A model generated the notes under the pieces. The model was not told the DNA's origin. It saw only the letters and a list, made by a program, of their open reading frames with translations, and ran no database searches. From Hyphomicrobium_A sp964405975 (GTDB taxonomy: Bacteria > Pseudomonadota > Alphaproteobacteria > Rhizobiales > Hyphomicrobiaceae), in the NCBI GenBank assembly GCA_964405975.1, contig CAYOPW010000010.1:1-50059 (forward strand): a stretch of DNA of 50,059 bases. The letters run 5' to 3'. The first letter of the stretch is position 1, and the number at the start of each line of letters is the position of its first letter. Positions 18,674 through 26,773 of the stretch are shown one piece after another. Position numbers and translations under genes: made by a program.

Positions 18674-18704
18674 CGGTGGGCGGCTTTGCACCGAGCAGGC
18701 CGCC
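18674..18704 (+). promoter_or_regulatory. Structured leader element of rpsB (competing hairpins or pseudoknot)
   Basis: CGGTG (18674-18678) can pair with CACCG (18689-18693), and GGCGGC (18679-18684) can pair with GCCGCC (18699-18704). The order of the halves is A-B-A'-B', so the stems either compete or form a pseudoknot. The element lies about 40 bp before the rpsB start, where autogenous control by S2 is known in gammaproteobacteria. A role in S2 feedback here is inference. Confidence 0.4.
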
Positions 18705-18746
18705 TTCTCAAGGTTCGCGGAGGACTAACCGGAAAAGGACGATCCC

Positions 18747-19757
18747 ATGACGCTTCCCGCGTTCAATATGCGTCAGCTCTTGGAAGCTGGCGTGCACTTC
18801 GGCCACCAGTCACACCGCTGGAACCCCAAGATGGCGCCGTTTATCTACGGAGCCCGCAACAACATTCATATCGTCGACCTGACGCAGACGACGCCGTTGC
18901 TGCACCAGGCCCTCGTAAAGATTTCTGATACCGTGGCTGGTGGTGGACGTGTCCTGTTCGTGGCAACTAAGCGCCAAGCGTCCGACGCGATTGCAGATTC
19001 GGCGCAGCGGTCGGCGCAGTATTTCATCAATCACCGCTGGCTTGGCGGGACGCTCACCAACTGGAAGACAATCTCTCAGTCGATACGTCGCTTGCGGCAA
19101 CTCGACGACATCCTTGCCGACCCGCAGGGGCGCACCAAGAAGGAAGTGCTCAACATTACGCGCGAGCGTGACAAGCTCAACCAAGCGTTGGGTGGCATCA
19201 AGGACATGGGCGGCACGCCCGACTTGTTGTTCGTAATCGATACTAACAAGGAGAGCATTGCCATCAAGGAGGCGCGCAAACTCAAGATACCGATCGTGGC
19301 CGTTGTCGACACCAATTGCGATCCCGACGGCATCGATTTTCCTGTTCCTGGCAATGACGACGCCGGCCGTGCTATCACGCTTTATTGTGACCTTGTCGCG
19401 CGCGCTGCTCTCGATGGACTGGACCGGAGCCAGGGTGCGGCAGGCGTTGATGTCGGGGCATCGGAAGCTCCGCCCGCTGAAGCGTTGCCGGAGACCGAAA
19501 AGGCAGCGGGTCCTGTTGCCTTTCGTGGCATTGAAGCGCCGCGCGGTGACGCTGACGACCTTAAGAATATCACCGGCATAACGGTCAAGATTGAGCAGCG
19601 CCTCAACGACGCGGGCGTCTTCCACTATTGGCAGATCGCCGATCTCGATCCAGAGCAATTGGCGGCCCTTGAGGCTCAACTGAAGCTGCAAGGCCAGATC
19701 GAGAAGGATGGGTGGGTCGCCCAGGCCAAAAAGCTGGTTGAAGCCACGGCAGCCTGA
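18747..19757 (+). CDS. rpsB: 30S ribosomal protein S2 with C-terminal extension
   Basis: S2 binds the head-body junction of the 30S subunit and recruits S1. Residues 1 to about 230 are a normal S2 (LLEAGVHFGHQSHRWNPKM, FINHRWLGGTLTNWKTI, PIVAVVDTNCDPDGIDFPVPGNDD). The protein continues to 336 residues. After an acidic Ala/Glu/Pro-rich linker comes a helix-hairpin-helix-like module, DDLKNITGITVKIEQRLNDA and YWQIADLDPEQLAALE. Such a tail is known from Hyphomicrobiales S2 and resembles modules in other proteins of the group. A GGAAAAGGACG ribosome site precedes the ATG. The leader probably carries autoregulatory structure. Confidence 0.95.
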   Translation: MTLPAFNMRQLLEAGVHFGHQSHRWNPKMAPFIYGARNNIHIVDLTQTTPLLHQALVKISDTVAGGGRVLFVATKRQASDAIADSAQRSAQYFINHRWLGGTLTNWKTISQSIRRLRQLDDILADPQGRTKKEVLNITRERDKLNQALGGIKDMGGTPDLLFVIDTNKESIAIKEARKLKIPIVAVVDTNCDPDGIDFPVPGNDDAGRAITLYCDLVARAALDGLDRSQGAAGVDVGASEAPPAEALPETEKAAGPVAFRGIEAPRGDADDLKNITGITVKIEQRLNDAGVFHYWQIADLDPEQLAALEAQLKLQGQIEKDGWVAQAKKLVEATAA

Positions 19758-19848
19758 TCGGCCTCACCGTGCGTGTCAGCGACAACATCAACCTATTGTC
19801 AAGCTGCGGGCGTAGCGTGAAATCGCCTGCCAACCAAAGAGTATAGCC

Positions 19849-20772
19849 ATGACCACAATTTCCGCGAGCCTGGTGAAGGAACTGCGCGACAAGACGGGCG
19901 CCGGGATGATGGATTGCAAGAAGGCGCTGAGCGAGACGGGCGGCGACGTGGAAGCTGCCGTCGATTGGCTGCGCAAGAAGGGGCTCTCCAAGGCCGCGAA
20001 GAAGGCCGGAAGGATCGCAGCAGAGGGTCTTGTCGGCGTCGCGGCGTCAGGGACGACGGGCTCCGTCGTGGAGGTGAATTCCGAAACCGACTTCGTAGCG
20101 CGCAATGAGCAGTTCCAGGACATGGTGCTGAAGATTACCACCCTTGCCGGTGCCGCCAAGGGCGATGTCGCCAAGCTTTTGGCTGCGACCTATCCCAATC
20201 AGAAGATCACGGTTGAGGATCACATCAAGGAGATGATTGCTACAATCGGCGAGAACATGACGTTGCGCCGCGCCAGCACGCTGAGTGTTTCCGAGGGCGC
20301 ACTGGGGTCTTATGTGCACAATCAGACCGCGCCGGGTCTCGGCAAGATCGGTGTGCTCGTGGCGCTGGAGTCGGCTGGGGAGAACACTCAACAGCTCTCC
20401 GATCTGGCGCGTATGATCGCCATGCACGTTGCCGCGACGAATCCTGTCGCACTCGATCTATCGGGCGTGCCGGCGGAAACGCTTGAGCGCGAGAAGGCGA
20501 TCCTCGCTGACAAGAACAAAGGCAAACCCGATCATGTCCTGGAAAAGATTGTGGCAAGCGGCCTTAAGAGCTACGGTAAAGAGCATTGCCTGCTCGATCA
20601 GGCATATATCCACGAACCCTCCAAGAGTGTGTCGCAAGCCGTAAAAGAGACCGAAGGCAAGGCTGGCGCGCCGATCAAGATCGCAGGTTTTGTGCGCTAT
20701 GCGCTGGGCGAGGGGATCGAAAAGAAAGAAGATGATTTCGCCGCTGAGGTCGCCGCTGCTGCCGGTGGCTAG
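19849..20772 (+). CDS. tsf: Translation elongation factor Ts
   Basis: EF-Ts recycles EF-Tu by exchanging GDP for GTP. The 307 residues include the N-terminal UBA-like domain with KELRDKTGAGMMDCKKAL and the core with SETDFVARNEQF, the usual signatures. Length is standard. It lies 91 bp after rpsB, the classical rpsB-tsf pair. A GC-rich hairpin follows the stop, before pyrH. Confidence 0.97.
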   Translation: MTTISASLVKELRDKTGAGMMDCKKALSETGGDVEAAVDWLRKKGLSKAAKKAGRIAAEGLVGVAASGTTGSVVEVNSETDFVARNEQFQDMVLKITTLAGAAKGDVAKLLAATYPNQKITVEDHIKEMIATIGENMTLRRASTLSVSEGALGSYVHNQTAPGLGKIGVLVALESAGENTQQLSDLARMIAMHVAATNPVALDLSGVPAETLEREKAILADKNKGKPDHVLEKIVASGLKSYGKEHCLLDQAYIHEPSKSVSQAVKETEGKAGAPIKIAGFVRYALGEGIEKKEDDFAAEVAAAAGG

Positions 20773-20801
20773 CCGAATCCATCGCGGATGCGCTAGTTAG
20801 G

Positions 20802-20830
20802 ACCTGGCGGCGGGTTACCGGCCGCCAGGT
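20802..20830 (+). terminator. GC-rich hairpin between tsf and pyrH
   Basis: ACCTGGCGGC (20802-20811) pairs with GCCGCCAGGT (20821-20830), 10 bp, with a 9-base loop that can pair further (GG with CC around TTA). No T-run follows, so it may be a weak or factor-assisted terminator, or an attenuator that lowers pyrH expression relative to tsf. It ends 33 bp before the preferred pyrH start. Confidence 0.45.
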
Positions 20831-20863
20831 GCTGCAGTGCGGCAAGGCAACGAGGCAGCGGTT

Positions 20864-21589
20864 ATGGCGGCGGACGGGTCTGGGCTCATCTACAATCGGT
20901 TGCTGTTGAAGCTCTCAGGCGAGGCCCTAATGGGCAAAAACGCCTACGGGATCGACATGGAGGTTGTCGATCGCCTGGCGCGCGACGTCGCAGAGGCAGT
21001 CGCCGAGGGGTGCCAGATCGCCGTGGTGATTGGCGGCGGCAACATTTTTCGAGGGCTTGCCGGCGCCGCCAAGGGCATGGACCGGGCCACAGCCGACTAC
21101 ATGGGGATGCTCGCCACCGTGATGAACGCGCTGGCATTTCAAAATGCCCTGGAGCATGCCAACAGGCCCGCCCGCGTGCTTTCAGCCATTCCGATGCCCA
21201 CGGTGTGCGAAAGTTACGTTCGCCCCAAGGCCTTGCAACGTTTGGCTGACGGGCACGTGGTGATCTTTGCCGCAGGTACAGGCAACCCGTTTTTCACGAC
21301 AGACACGGCCGCCACTCTGCGGGCCATCGAGATGGGGTGTCAGGCGGTGGCAAAAGCAACTAAGGTCGATGGCGTCTATGATGCTGATCCGGCTAAGGAT
21401 CCTGATGCCAAGCGCTTTGAGCGCCTGAGTTATGCCGAGGTTTTATCGCGAGATCTCAAGGTCATGGATGGAGCGGCGATCGCACTTGCTCGCGACAACG
21501 GACTTCCGGTAATTGTGTTCTCCATCGAGGAGGCGGGAAATCTCCTCAAGGTGTTGCAGGGAAAAGCGCGGGCAACTGTCATAGAATAA
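20864..21589 (+). CDS. pyrH: UMP kinase
   Basis: PyrH phosphorylates UMP to UDP and is the hexameric bacterial type of the amino acid kinase fold. Signatures in the 241 residues are LLLKLSGEALMG, VVIGGGNIFRG, and the ATP-site stretch KVDGVYDADPAKDP. I start at the ATG beginning MAADGSG because GAGGCAG lies at a good distance before it. An in-frame upstream start at 20837 would add nine residues. It sits between tsf and frr, as in nearly all proteobacteria. Confidence 0.95.
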   Translation: MAADGSGLIYNRLLLKLSGEALMGKNAYGIDMEVVDRLARDVAEAVAEGCQIAVVIGGGNIFRGLAGAAKGMDRATADYMGMLATVMNALAFQNALEHANRPARVLSAIPMPTVCESYVRPKALQRLADGHVVIFAAGTGNPFFTTDTAATLRAIEMGCQAVAKATKVDGVYDADPAKDPDAKRFERLSYAEVLSRDLKVMDGAAIALARDNGLPVIVFSIEEAGNLLKVLQGKARATVIE

Positions 21590-21606
21590 TCAGCTTATTA
21601 GCGCCC

Positions 21607-21629
21607 GTTTGCTGACAGGATCGGCAAAC
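21607..21629 (+). terminator. Hairpin just downstream of pyrH
   Basis: GTTTGCTGA (21607-21615) pairs with TCGGCAAAC (21621-21629) with one T-G wobble and a five-base loop, 18 bp after the pyrH stop. No T-run follows. It could be a transcript-end or processing structure, or a partial terminator between pyrH and frr. Confidence 0.4.
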
Positions 21630-21709
21630 TCTGTAGCTGCCCCATAGCAGAGCTGATAGCCGTCTTGGGATGTATGCTGCGGCGCCTCATGCGGGCTGAA
21701 GGAGTGGAA

Positions 21710-22273
21710 ATGCTGACCGGTCCATTTGATCTCAATGAGCTTGAAAAGCGCATGCGTGCCAGCATTGAAGCGCTCAAGCGCGAGTTTTCGGGTCTGAGAA
21801 CGGGGCGGGCAAGCACCCACTTGCTCGACCCGGTACAGGTTTCCGTCTATGGCTCCAAGATGCCGCTTAATCAGGTCGCGACGATTTCGGTGCCAGAGCC
21901 GCGCAGCATCTCGGTGCAGGTCTGGGACAAGGCTAACATTTCCGCAGTAGACAAAGCGATACGTGAAGCCAACCTCGGCCTTAATCCTGTCGTCGATGGC
22001 ACATTGATACGCTTGCCTATCCCCACGCTCACGGCCGAACGCCGCCAAGAACTCGCTAAGCTTGCACACAAGTACGCCGAGCAATCGCGTGTCTCTGTAC
22101 GAAACGTGCGTCGCGAAGGCATGGAGCTCCTCAAGCGACTCGAGAAGGGGGGCGAAATGAGTCAAGACGATCATCACAAAGCCTCCGCAAATGTTCAGGA
22201 GTTGACCGACAAGCTCGTCAAGGAGATCGATGCAACGCTTGAGGCCAAGGAGGCAGAGATCCACAAAGTCTGA
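21710..22273 (+). CDS. frr: Ribosome recycling factor
   Basis: RRF splits post-termination ribosomes together with EF-G. The 187-residue protein has the conserved GLRTGRASTHLLDPVQVSVYG beginning region in parts, the SVPEPRSISVQVWD beta segment and the C-terminal helix with RREGMELLKRLEK. The ATG at 21710 is preceded by AAGGAG six to nine bases upstream and gives the family length (about 185). The frame stays open further upstream to 21665, but that part has no family similarity. uppS follows 30 bp on. Confidence 0.95.
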   Translation: MLTGPFDLNELEKRMRASIEALKREFSGLRTGRASTHLLDPVQVSVYGSKMPLNQVATISVPEPRSISVQVWDKANISAVDKAIREANLGLNPVVDGTLIRLPIPTLTAERRQELAKLAHKYAEQSRVSVRNVRREGMELLKRLEKGGEMSQDDHHKASANVQELTDKLVKEIDATLEAKEAEIHKV

Positions 22274-22303
22274 GCCGAACGAATACCCGCGACTTCGTTC
22301 ACG

Positions 22304-23104
22304 TTGGCGCTCGCGCCGTCCGCAACCGAAAGCCTGTCCACAAACGTGACAGAAATCAGCAACCATACCGAACGGCATGAAGACGCAGATGCTCTGCCCC
22401 GTCACATTGCCATCATCATGGACGGCAATGGGCGCTGGGCGCGCGCGCGCGGCTTGCCGCGCTCCGTCGGTCATCGCTCCGGTGTGGAGGCCGTGCGGCG
22501 CACGGTGCGTGCGGTCGGCAAGCTGGAGATTCCCTACCTGACACTCTACAGCTTTTCATCGGAAAACTGGTCGCGGCCTGCCGATGAAATAGACGACCTT
22601 TTGGTCCTGATGAAACGTTTCATTCGTCTTGATCTGGCTGAGCTACACCAGGCGGGCGTCAAGATCCGCGTGATCGGTGAGCGATACAATGCTGACCAGG
22701 AATTGATGACACTGATCGATGAGGCGTGCGAGCTGACGCGGGAGAACCAGAGACTAACGCTGGTTATCGCATTCAACTACGGTGCGCGCGCCGAGATCGC
22801 AAAAGCGGCACGCAAGCTCGCCGAAGGCGTTGCGGCCGGGACGCTCAAGCCGGAAGACATCACCGCTGAAGCGCTTAACGATGCGTTGGACACGCGCGGT
22901 ATTCCCGATCCGGATTTGCTGATCCGCACGAGCGGTGAAATGCGCTTGTCGAATTTCTTGCTGTGGCAGGCTGCCTACACCGAATTTGTATTCCTCGACG
23001 CCTATTGGCCGGACTTTGGGCTTGAGCTCTTGGAAGAGGCACTCGCCCGGTATCGCGCTCGTGAGCGCCGCTTTGGCGGGCTTTCGAAGCGATCAATGGC
23101 TTGA
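22304..23104 (+). CDS. uppS: Polyprenyl diphosphate synthase (undecaprenyl diphosphate synthase)
   Basis: UppS extends farnesyl diphosphate with isopentenyl diphosphate in cis to make the C55 carrier for cell wall and LPS. In the 266 residues the P-loop-like IAIIMDGNGRWA contains the catalytic aspartate (about 40), and LYSFSSENWSRP and the RTSGEMRLSNFLLWQ block are conserved. The start is uncertain: TTG at 22304 or GTG at 22346 (252 residues), neither with a strong ribosome site. Isoprenoid and membrane genes (cdsA, dxr) follow directly. Confidence 0.92.
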   Translation: MALAPSATESLSTNVTEISNHTERHEDADALPRHIAIIMDGNGRWARARGLPRSVGHRSGVEAVRRTVRAVGKLEIPYLTLYSFSSENWSRPADEIDDLLVLMKRFIRLDLAELHQAGVKIRVIGERYNADQELMTLIDEACELTRENQRLTLVIAFNYGARAEIAKAARKLAEGVAAGTLKPEDITAEALNDALDTRGIPDPDLLIRTSGEMRLSNFLLWQAAYTEFVFLDAYWPDFGLELLEEALARYRARERRFGGLSKRSMA

Positions 23105-23114
23105 GGCGCACATC

Positions 23115-23978
23115 ATGCCCGACAATCTGGCAGCTTCGCACGTGAACGCGCATGAGGAGGATAGGCTGCCTACCGATCTAAGGGTGCGAATCATCGCAGG
23201 TGCTGTTATGGCGCTCGTCGCCCTGGCCTTGGCCTACGCCGGGCCAGCGTGGTTTGCACTACTCGTCCTTGTCGTTTCGCTGGTGATCAGTTGGGAGTGG
23301 GGCCGCGTGGTACGCGGCGTGAGCTTTGATCTTGCGTTTTTCGTTCATGCGGCCGCGGTGTCCGCGGCCATCATTCTGGCAGCACAGGGGTATGCCGGCC
23401 TTGGGCTTGCCGTTTTCGCCACGGCGGCGATTATACTCGTCCCGCTCGTCTTTGGGCGCGGCGCGCGCCTATCGATTCTCGGTGTGATGTACGTTGGCGT
23501 CCCAGCCGTCGCATTGCTTTGGATCCGCTGCGATGAGCCTTATGGATTCCTCGCGATACTGCTCATTTTTGCAATCGTGTGGGCTTCCGACACGGCTGCA
23601 TATGCTGCGGGACGACTGATCGGCGGACCGAAGCTATGGCCTCAAATTTCGCCGAACAAGACCTGGGCGGGGCTGTTGGGCGGGCTGGCGGCAAGCACGG
23701 TTGCCGCGGCCCTCTTTTCGTTGTTTGTCGGAGGCGCGTCTCCTTTGGGATTAGCATTAACGGGGCTGGTACTCGGTATCGTCGCTCAAGCGGGCGACTT
23801 GGCTGAATCGGCGTTGAAACGCATCTTCGGGCTCAAGGATGCAAGTGCATTGATTCCGGGCCATGGTGGTTTCATGGATCGTATGGACAGCATCGTTGCA
23901 GTGGCCGTTGCCGCGGGGTTGTTTGCCCTCGTCATCGATGCGCAAGCGCCGGCGCGGGCGCTGTTATTTGGCATGTGA
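23115..23978 (+). CDS. cdsA: Phosphatidate cytidylyltransferase
   Basis: CdsA makes CDP-diacylglycerol from phosphatidate and CTP for phospholipid synthesis in the inner membrane. The 287 residues are largely membrane helices (at least seven hydrophobic segments), with WASDTAAYAAGR, SPNKTWAGLLGG and the C-terminal signature LKDASALIPGHGGFMDRMDS with the metal-binding aspartates. The ATG (MPDNLAASH) 10 bp after uppS gives the right length. A longer frame that starts inside uppS is not supported. Confidence 0.94.
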   Translation: MPDNLAASHVNAHEEDRLPTDLRVRIIAGAVMALVALALAYAGPAWFALLVLVVSLVISWEWGRVVRGVSFDLAFFVHAAAVSAAIILAAQGYAGLGLAVFATAAIILVPLVFGRGARLSILGVMYVGVPAVALLWIRCDEPYGFLAILLIFAIVWASDTAAYAAGRLIGGPKLWPQISPNKTWAGLLGGLAASTVAAALFSLFVGGASPLGLALTGLVLGIVAQAGDLAESALKRIFGLKDASALIPGHGGFMDRMDSIVAVAVAAGLFALVIDAQAPARALLFGM

Positions 23979-23987
23979 CGTATTGCG

Positions 23988-25223
23988 ATGAGAGAAAGTA
24001 TGGCGCAGCTATCAAGCGCTGAGGCAAAGTCAGAGATGCCCCACGGCACTGTGGCGCGGCGAAGCTTGACCATCCTTGGTGCCACTGGGTCAATCGGCAA
24101 GAACACGCTCGACGTCGTGTGCCGCACGCCCGACGCTTTCGAAATTGTCGCCCTTACCGCTCAAAACAATGTTGCCGTGCTCGCCGATAGCGCCAAACGT
24201 GTGGGCGCCCGCCTCGCTGTCATCGGCAACGAGCGCCAATACCGTGAACTAAAATCGCTGCTTTCCGGAACCGGCATCAAGGTGGCCGCCGGCCCAGACG
24301 CTGTCATCGCGGCTGCCGCGGAGCCGGCCGATTGCGTTATGGCCGCTATTGTGGGAGCAGCCGGGCTCGAGCCGACATTCGAGGCCGTTCGCCAAGGACG
24401 CCGGGTCGCATTGGCCAACAAGGAATGTCTCGTCTCGGCGGGTGCGGTTTTCATGGCGGAAGTTGCCCGGTCCGGCGCCGAACTCCTACCTGTTGACAGT
24501 GAGCATTCGGCGGCCCTGCAAATTGTCGGCACCGCCAACCCGGAAAGCATCGAAAAACTAACGCTGACGGCTTCGGGTGGTCCGTTTCGAACCTGGAGCG
24601 AGGAGCAATTGGCGCGCGCAACGCCTGAGGAGGCGCTACAGCATCCAAACTGGTCGATGGGCGCGAAGATCACCATCGATTCAGCGACGCTGATGAACAA
24701 GGGGTTAGAGCTGATTGAGGCGTACCACCTGTTTCCTGTGGACGCAGACCAACTTGGTGTTGTCGTTCACCCCCAGTCGATTGTGCATTGCCTGGTCAGC
24801 TTCGCCGACGGATCGGTCATTGCACAACTCGCATACCCCGATATGCGTACGCCGATCGCCCTTTCTCTGACTTGGCCGCAGCGAATGACGACACCAACGA
24901 AAAAGCTCGACCTGGTGGCGCTTGGAAGCTTGACGTTCGAGGCACCCGATGAGAACCGGTTTCCAGCGTTGGGTGTTGCCCGAGAGGCATTGCATCGCGG
25001 TGCGACCGCGCCTGCCGTACTCAATGCCGCCAATGAAGTGGCCGTGGAGGCCTTTCTTGCCAGGCGCATTTCATTTCCCGCTATTGCCCATATTGTTAAG
25101 CAAAGCCTTGAGGCCGGAGAGTCGCGGGGGCTGATCCGTGCCGAAGGGGAGTTTAAGGGTATTTTGAGTGTCGACGCGGAGGCGAGGCAATTGGCACATT
25201 CTCTGCTGGATCGCTATGTGTAG
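23988..25223 (+). CDS. dxr: 1-deoxy-D-xylulose-5-phosphate reductoisomerase
   Basis: Dxr converts DXP to 2-C-methyl-D-erythritol 4-phosphate with NADPH, the second step of the MEP isoprenoid pathway. The 411-residue protein carries the NADPH motif GATGSIGKNT at 31-40, LANKECLVSAG at about 141-151, PVDSEHSA with metal-binding acids, and ATLMNKGLELIEAYHLF. A second ATG at 24000 is an alternative start. It follows cdsA by 9 bp, and its product pathway feeds UppS. Confidence 0.95.
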   Translation: MRESMAQLSSAEAKSEMPHGTVARRSLTILGATGSIGKNTLDVVCRTPDAFEIVALTAQNNVAVLADSAKRVGARLAVIGNERQYRELKSLLSGTGIKVAAGPDAVIAAAAEPADCVMAAIVGAAGLEPTFEAVRQGRRVALANKECLVSAGAVFMAEVARSGAELLPVDSEHSAALQIVGTANPESIEKLTLTASGGPFRTWSEEQLARATPEEALQHPNWSMGAKITIDSATLMNKGLELIEAYHLFPVDADQLGVVVHPQSIVHCLVSFADGSVIAQLAYPDMRTPIALSLTWPQRMTTPTKKLDLVALGSLTFEAPDENRFPALGVAREALHRGATAPAVLNAANEVAVEAFLARRISFPAIAHIVKQSLEAGESRGLIRAEGEFKGILSVDAEARQLAHSLLDRYV

Positions 25224-25277
25224 GGCGCATGCGGGTTGCCTTTGTGTGCGTCATTTCGTTAACGAATTCAAGGTGTC

Positions 25278-25326
25278 ATTGGGCAATTGCCTTCGTCCTA
25301 TTGGGCGAACAGACAGTTGGCCCAAT
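25278..25326 (+). repeat. Two direct and one inverted ATTGGGC copies between dxr and rseP
   Basis: ATTGGGC occurs at 25278-25284 and 25300-25306, and its inverse GCCCAAT at 25320-25326, so the copies are 22 and 20 bp apart, about two helical turns. The first copy overlaps the palindrome GGCAATTGCC (25282-25291). This could be an operator ahead of rseP. I do not recognise the binding protein. Confidence 0.35.
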
Positions 25327-25404
25327 TTATGGGTCCAATATTGTTGCATCGGATGTCTGGCGCCGTAGGTACGCACGCCGATGGCACGAAGGGAGGTAAG
25401 CGGA

Positions 25405-26565
25405 ATGGTGACGTTTGCGAGTTTGGCTGTGTCCACCTGGGACACTCTTGTCGCAGTCGCTGCGTTTCTACTGGTGCTCAGTATCGTGGTGTTTATCCAC
25501 GAGCTTGGCCACTTCCTCGTCGCGCGCTGGTGCGGCGTTACAGTTAAGACGTTCTCGATTGGTTTTGGCAGAGAGATTTTCGGTTTCACCGACTCCAAGG
25601 CGACGCGCTGGCGTTTTGCATGGATCCCGTTGGGCGGCTACGTGAAGTTTCTCGATGATGCGAATGCGGCCAGCCAGCCTTCAGCCGATTCGCTGGCCAA
25701 GATGACTCCTGAAGAGCGGGCCGGCGCCTTTCAAACAAAACCGCTATGGCAGCGCGCCGCAATCGTGGTGGCAGGGCCAATGGCAAACTTTATCCTGGCC
25801 ATTGCTATCTACACGGCAATCAATGTCACGTTCGGTGTGCGCACGATTTCTCCGCGCATTGATGAAGTCATTCCGGGTATGCCCGCTGCCGCGGCAGGGT
25901 TTCAACCGGGTGATGTGATCAAGAGCATCGATGGCTGGACAATCGAAGGCTTTGAGGACGTGCAGCGCATCGTCAGCGTCAACGGCGGTCGCAATCTTGA
26001 GTTTGGCATCAATCGTGATGGCAAAATGCTCCAGATCGAGGTTGTCCCCAAGGTCGAGGAGCAAGAGGACACCTTTGGCGGGACGTTCCGGCGAGGCCTC
26101 ATTGGCGTGAAGCCATCGATGTCGCCGGGCGCCATTGAGGCCAAGCGAGTCGGTCCGGTGGAGGCGCTGCGCCTTGGCGTGCGCGAGACGTACACGAACA
26201 TAGCGCAAACGGTGCAAGGCATCGCCGATATGATCGCGAGACGTCAGTCCCCTGATCAAATGGGCGGGCCAATCCTCATAGCCGAGGTGACGGCACGGGT
26301 GGCGGAACTTGGAATTGTAGCGTTGTTGACCTGGACCGCCTTTATTTCGGCAAACATTGGCTTTTTAAATCTCTTACCAATACCGGTTCTCGACGGTGGG
26401 CACCTTTTGTTCTATGCGATCGAGGCCGTTCGCCGGCGACCACTCAGTCAGCGTATTCAAGAAATTGGGTTTCAAATTGGAATCGCGCTTGTGCTCATGC
26501 TGATGGTTTACGTCAGCATGAATGACCTGCTGAGGGTGTGGCGACGACTGATGGGTGACGGATAA
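25405..26565 (+). CDS. rseP: RIP metalloprotease RseP (site-2 protease)
   Basis: RseP is an intramembrane zinc protease that cleaves anti-sigma factors and clears signal-peptide remnants in the inner membrane. The 386 residues start with a membrane helix holding HELGH at 32-36, then a membrane loop region, one PDZ domain (VIPGMPAAAAGFQPGDVIKSIDG), and a C-terminal helix with NLLPIPVLDGGHL (catalytic-site aspartate about 330). The ATG at 25405 has GGGAGG eight or nine bases upstream and was preferred to the ATG at 25381. It stands just before bamA, the usual envelope-stress and outer-membrane context. Confidence 0.94.
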   Translation: MVTFASLAVSTWDTLVAVAAFLLVLSIVVFIHELGHFLVARWCGVTVKTFSIGFGREIFGFTDSKATRWRFAWIPLGGYVKFLDDANAASQPSADSLAKMTPEERAGAFQTKPLWQRAAIVVAGPMANFILAIAIYTAINVTFGVRTISPRIDEVIPGMPAAAAGFQPGDVIKSIDGWTIEGFEDVQRIVSVNGGRNLEFGINRDGKMLQIEVVPKVEEQEDTFGGTFRRGLIGVKPSMSPGAIEAKRVGPVEALRLGVRETYTNIAQTVQGIADMIARRQSPDQMGGPILIAEVTARVAELGIVALLTWTAFISANIGFLNLLPIPVLDGGHLLFYAIEAVRRRPLSQRIQEIGFQIGIALVLMLMVYVSMNDLLRVWRRLMGDG

Positions 26566-26773
26566 ATTGCTGTTTGGTGACGTAAACTTGCCACTTCCGC
26601 GGCGCTTCTTAAGTGGTTAAAACTGAGTCCTATAGGGGAGTGCGTCCAAGACCAATAATTACGGCCTCTGAAGCCTGTTAAGAGCACTTCTTGATCATGA
26701 GCGGTGTAGCGACTCGAAGCCGACGAGCGCTGTGTCCGGAGGGGGGTCGGCAATAACGAGGGCATACCTACGA

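Noticed and set aside
18810..19691. A 293-codon open frame antisense to rpsB
   Set aside because: Full overlap with the well-conserved S2 gene; no recognisable motif or ribosome site. It is a high-GC shadow frame.
26609..26620. TTAA-N4-TTAA ahead of bamA as a CtrA site
   Set aside because: The CtrA consensus needs a seven-base spacer; four bases do not fit.
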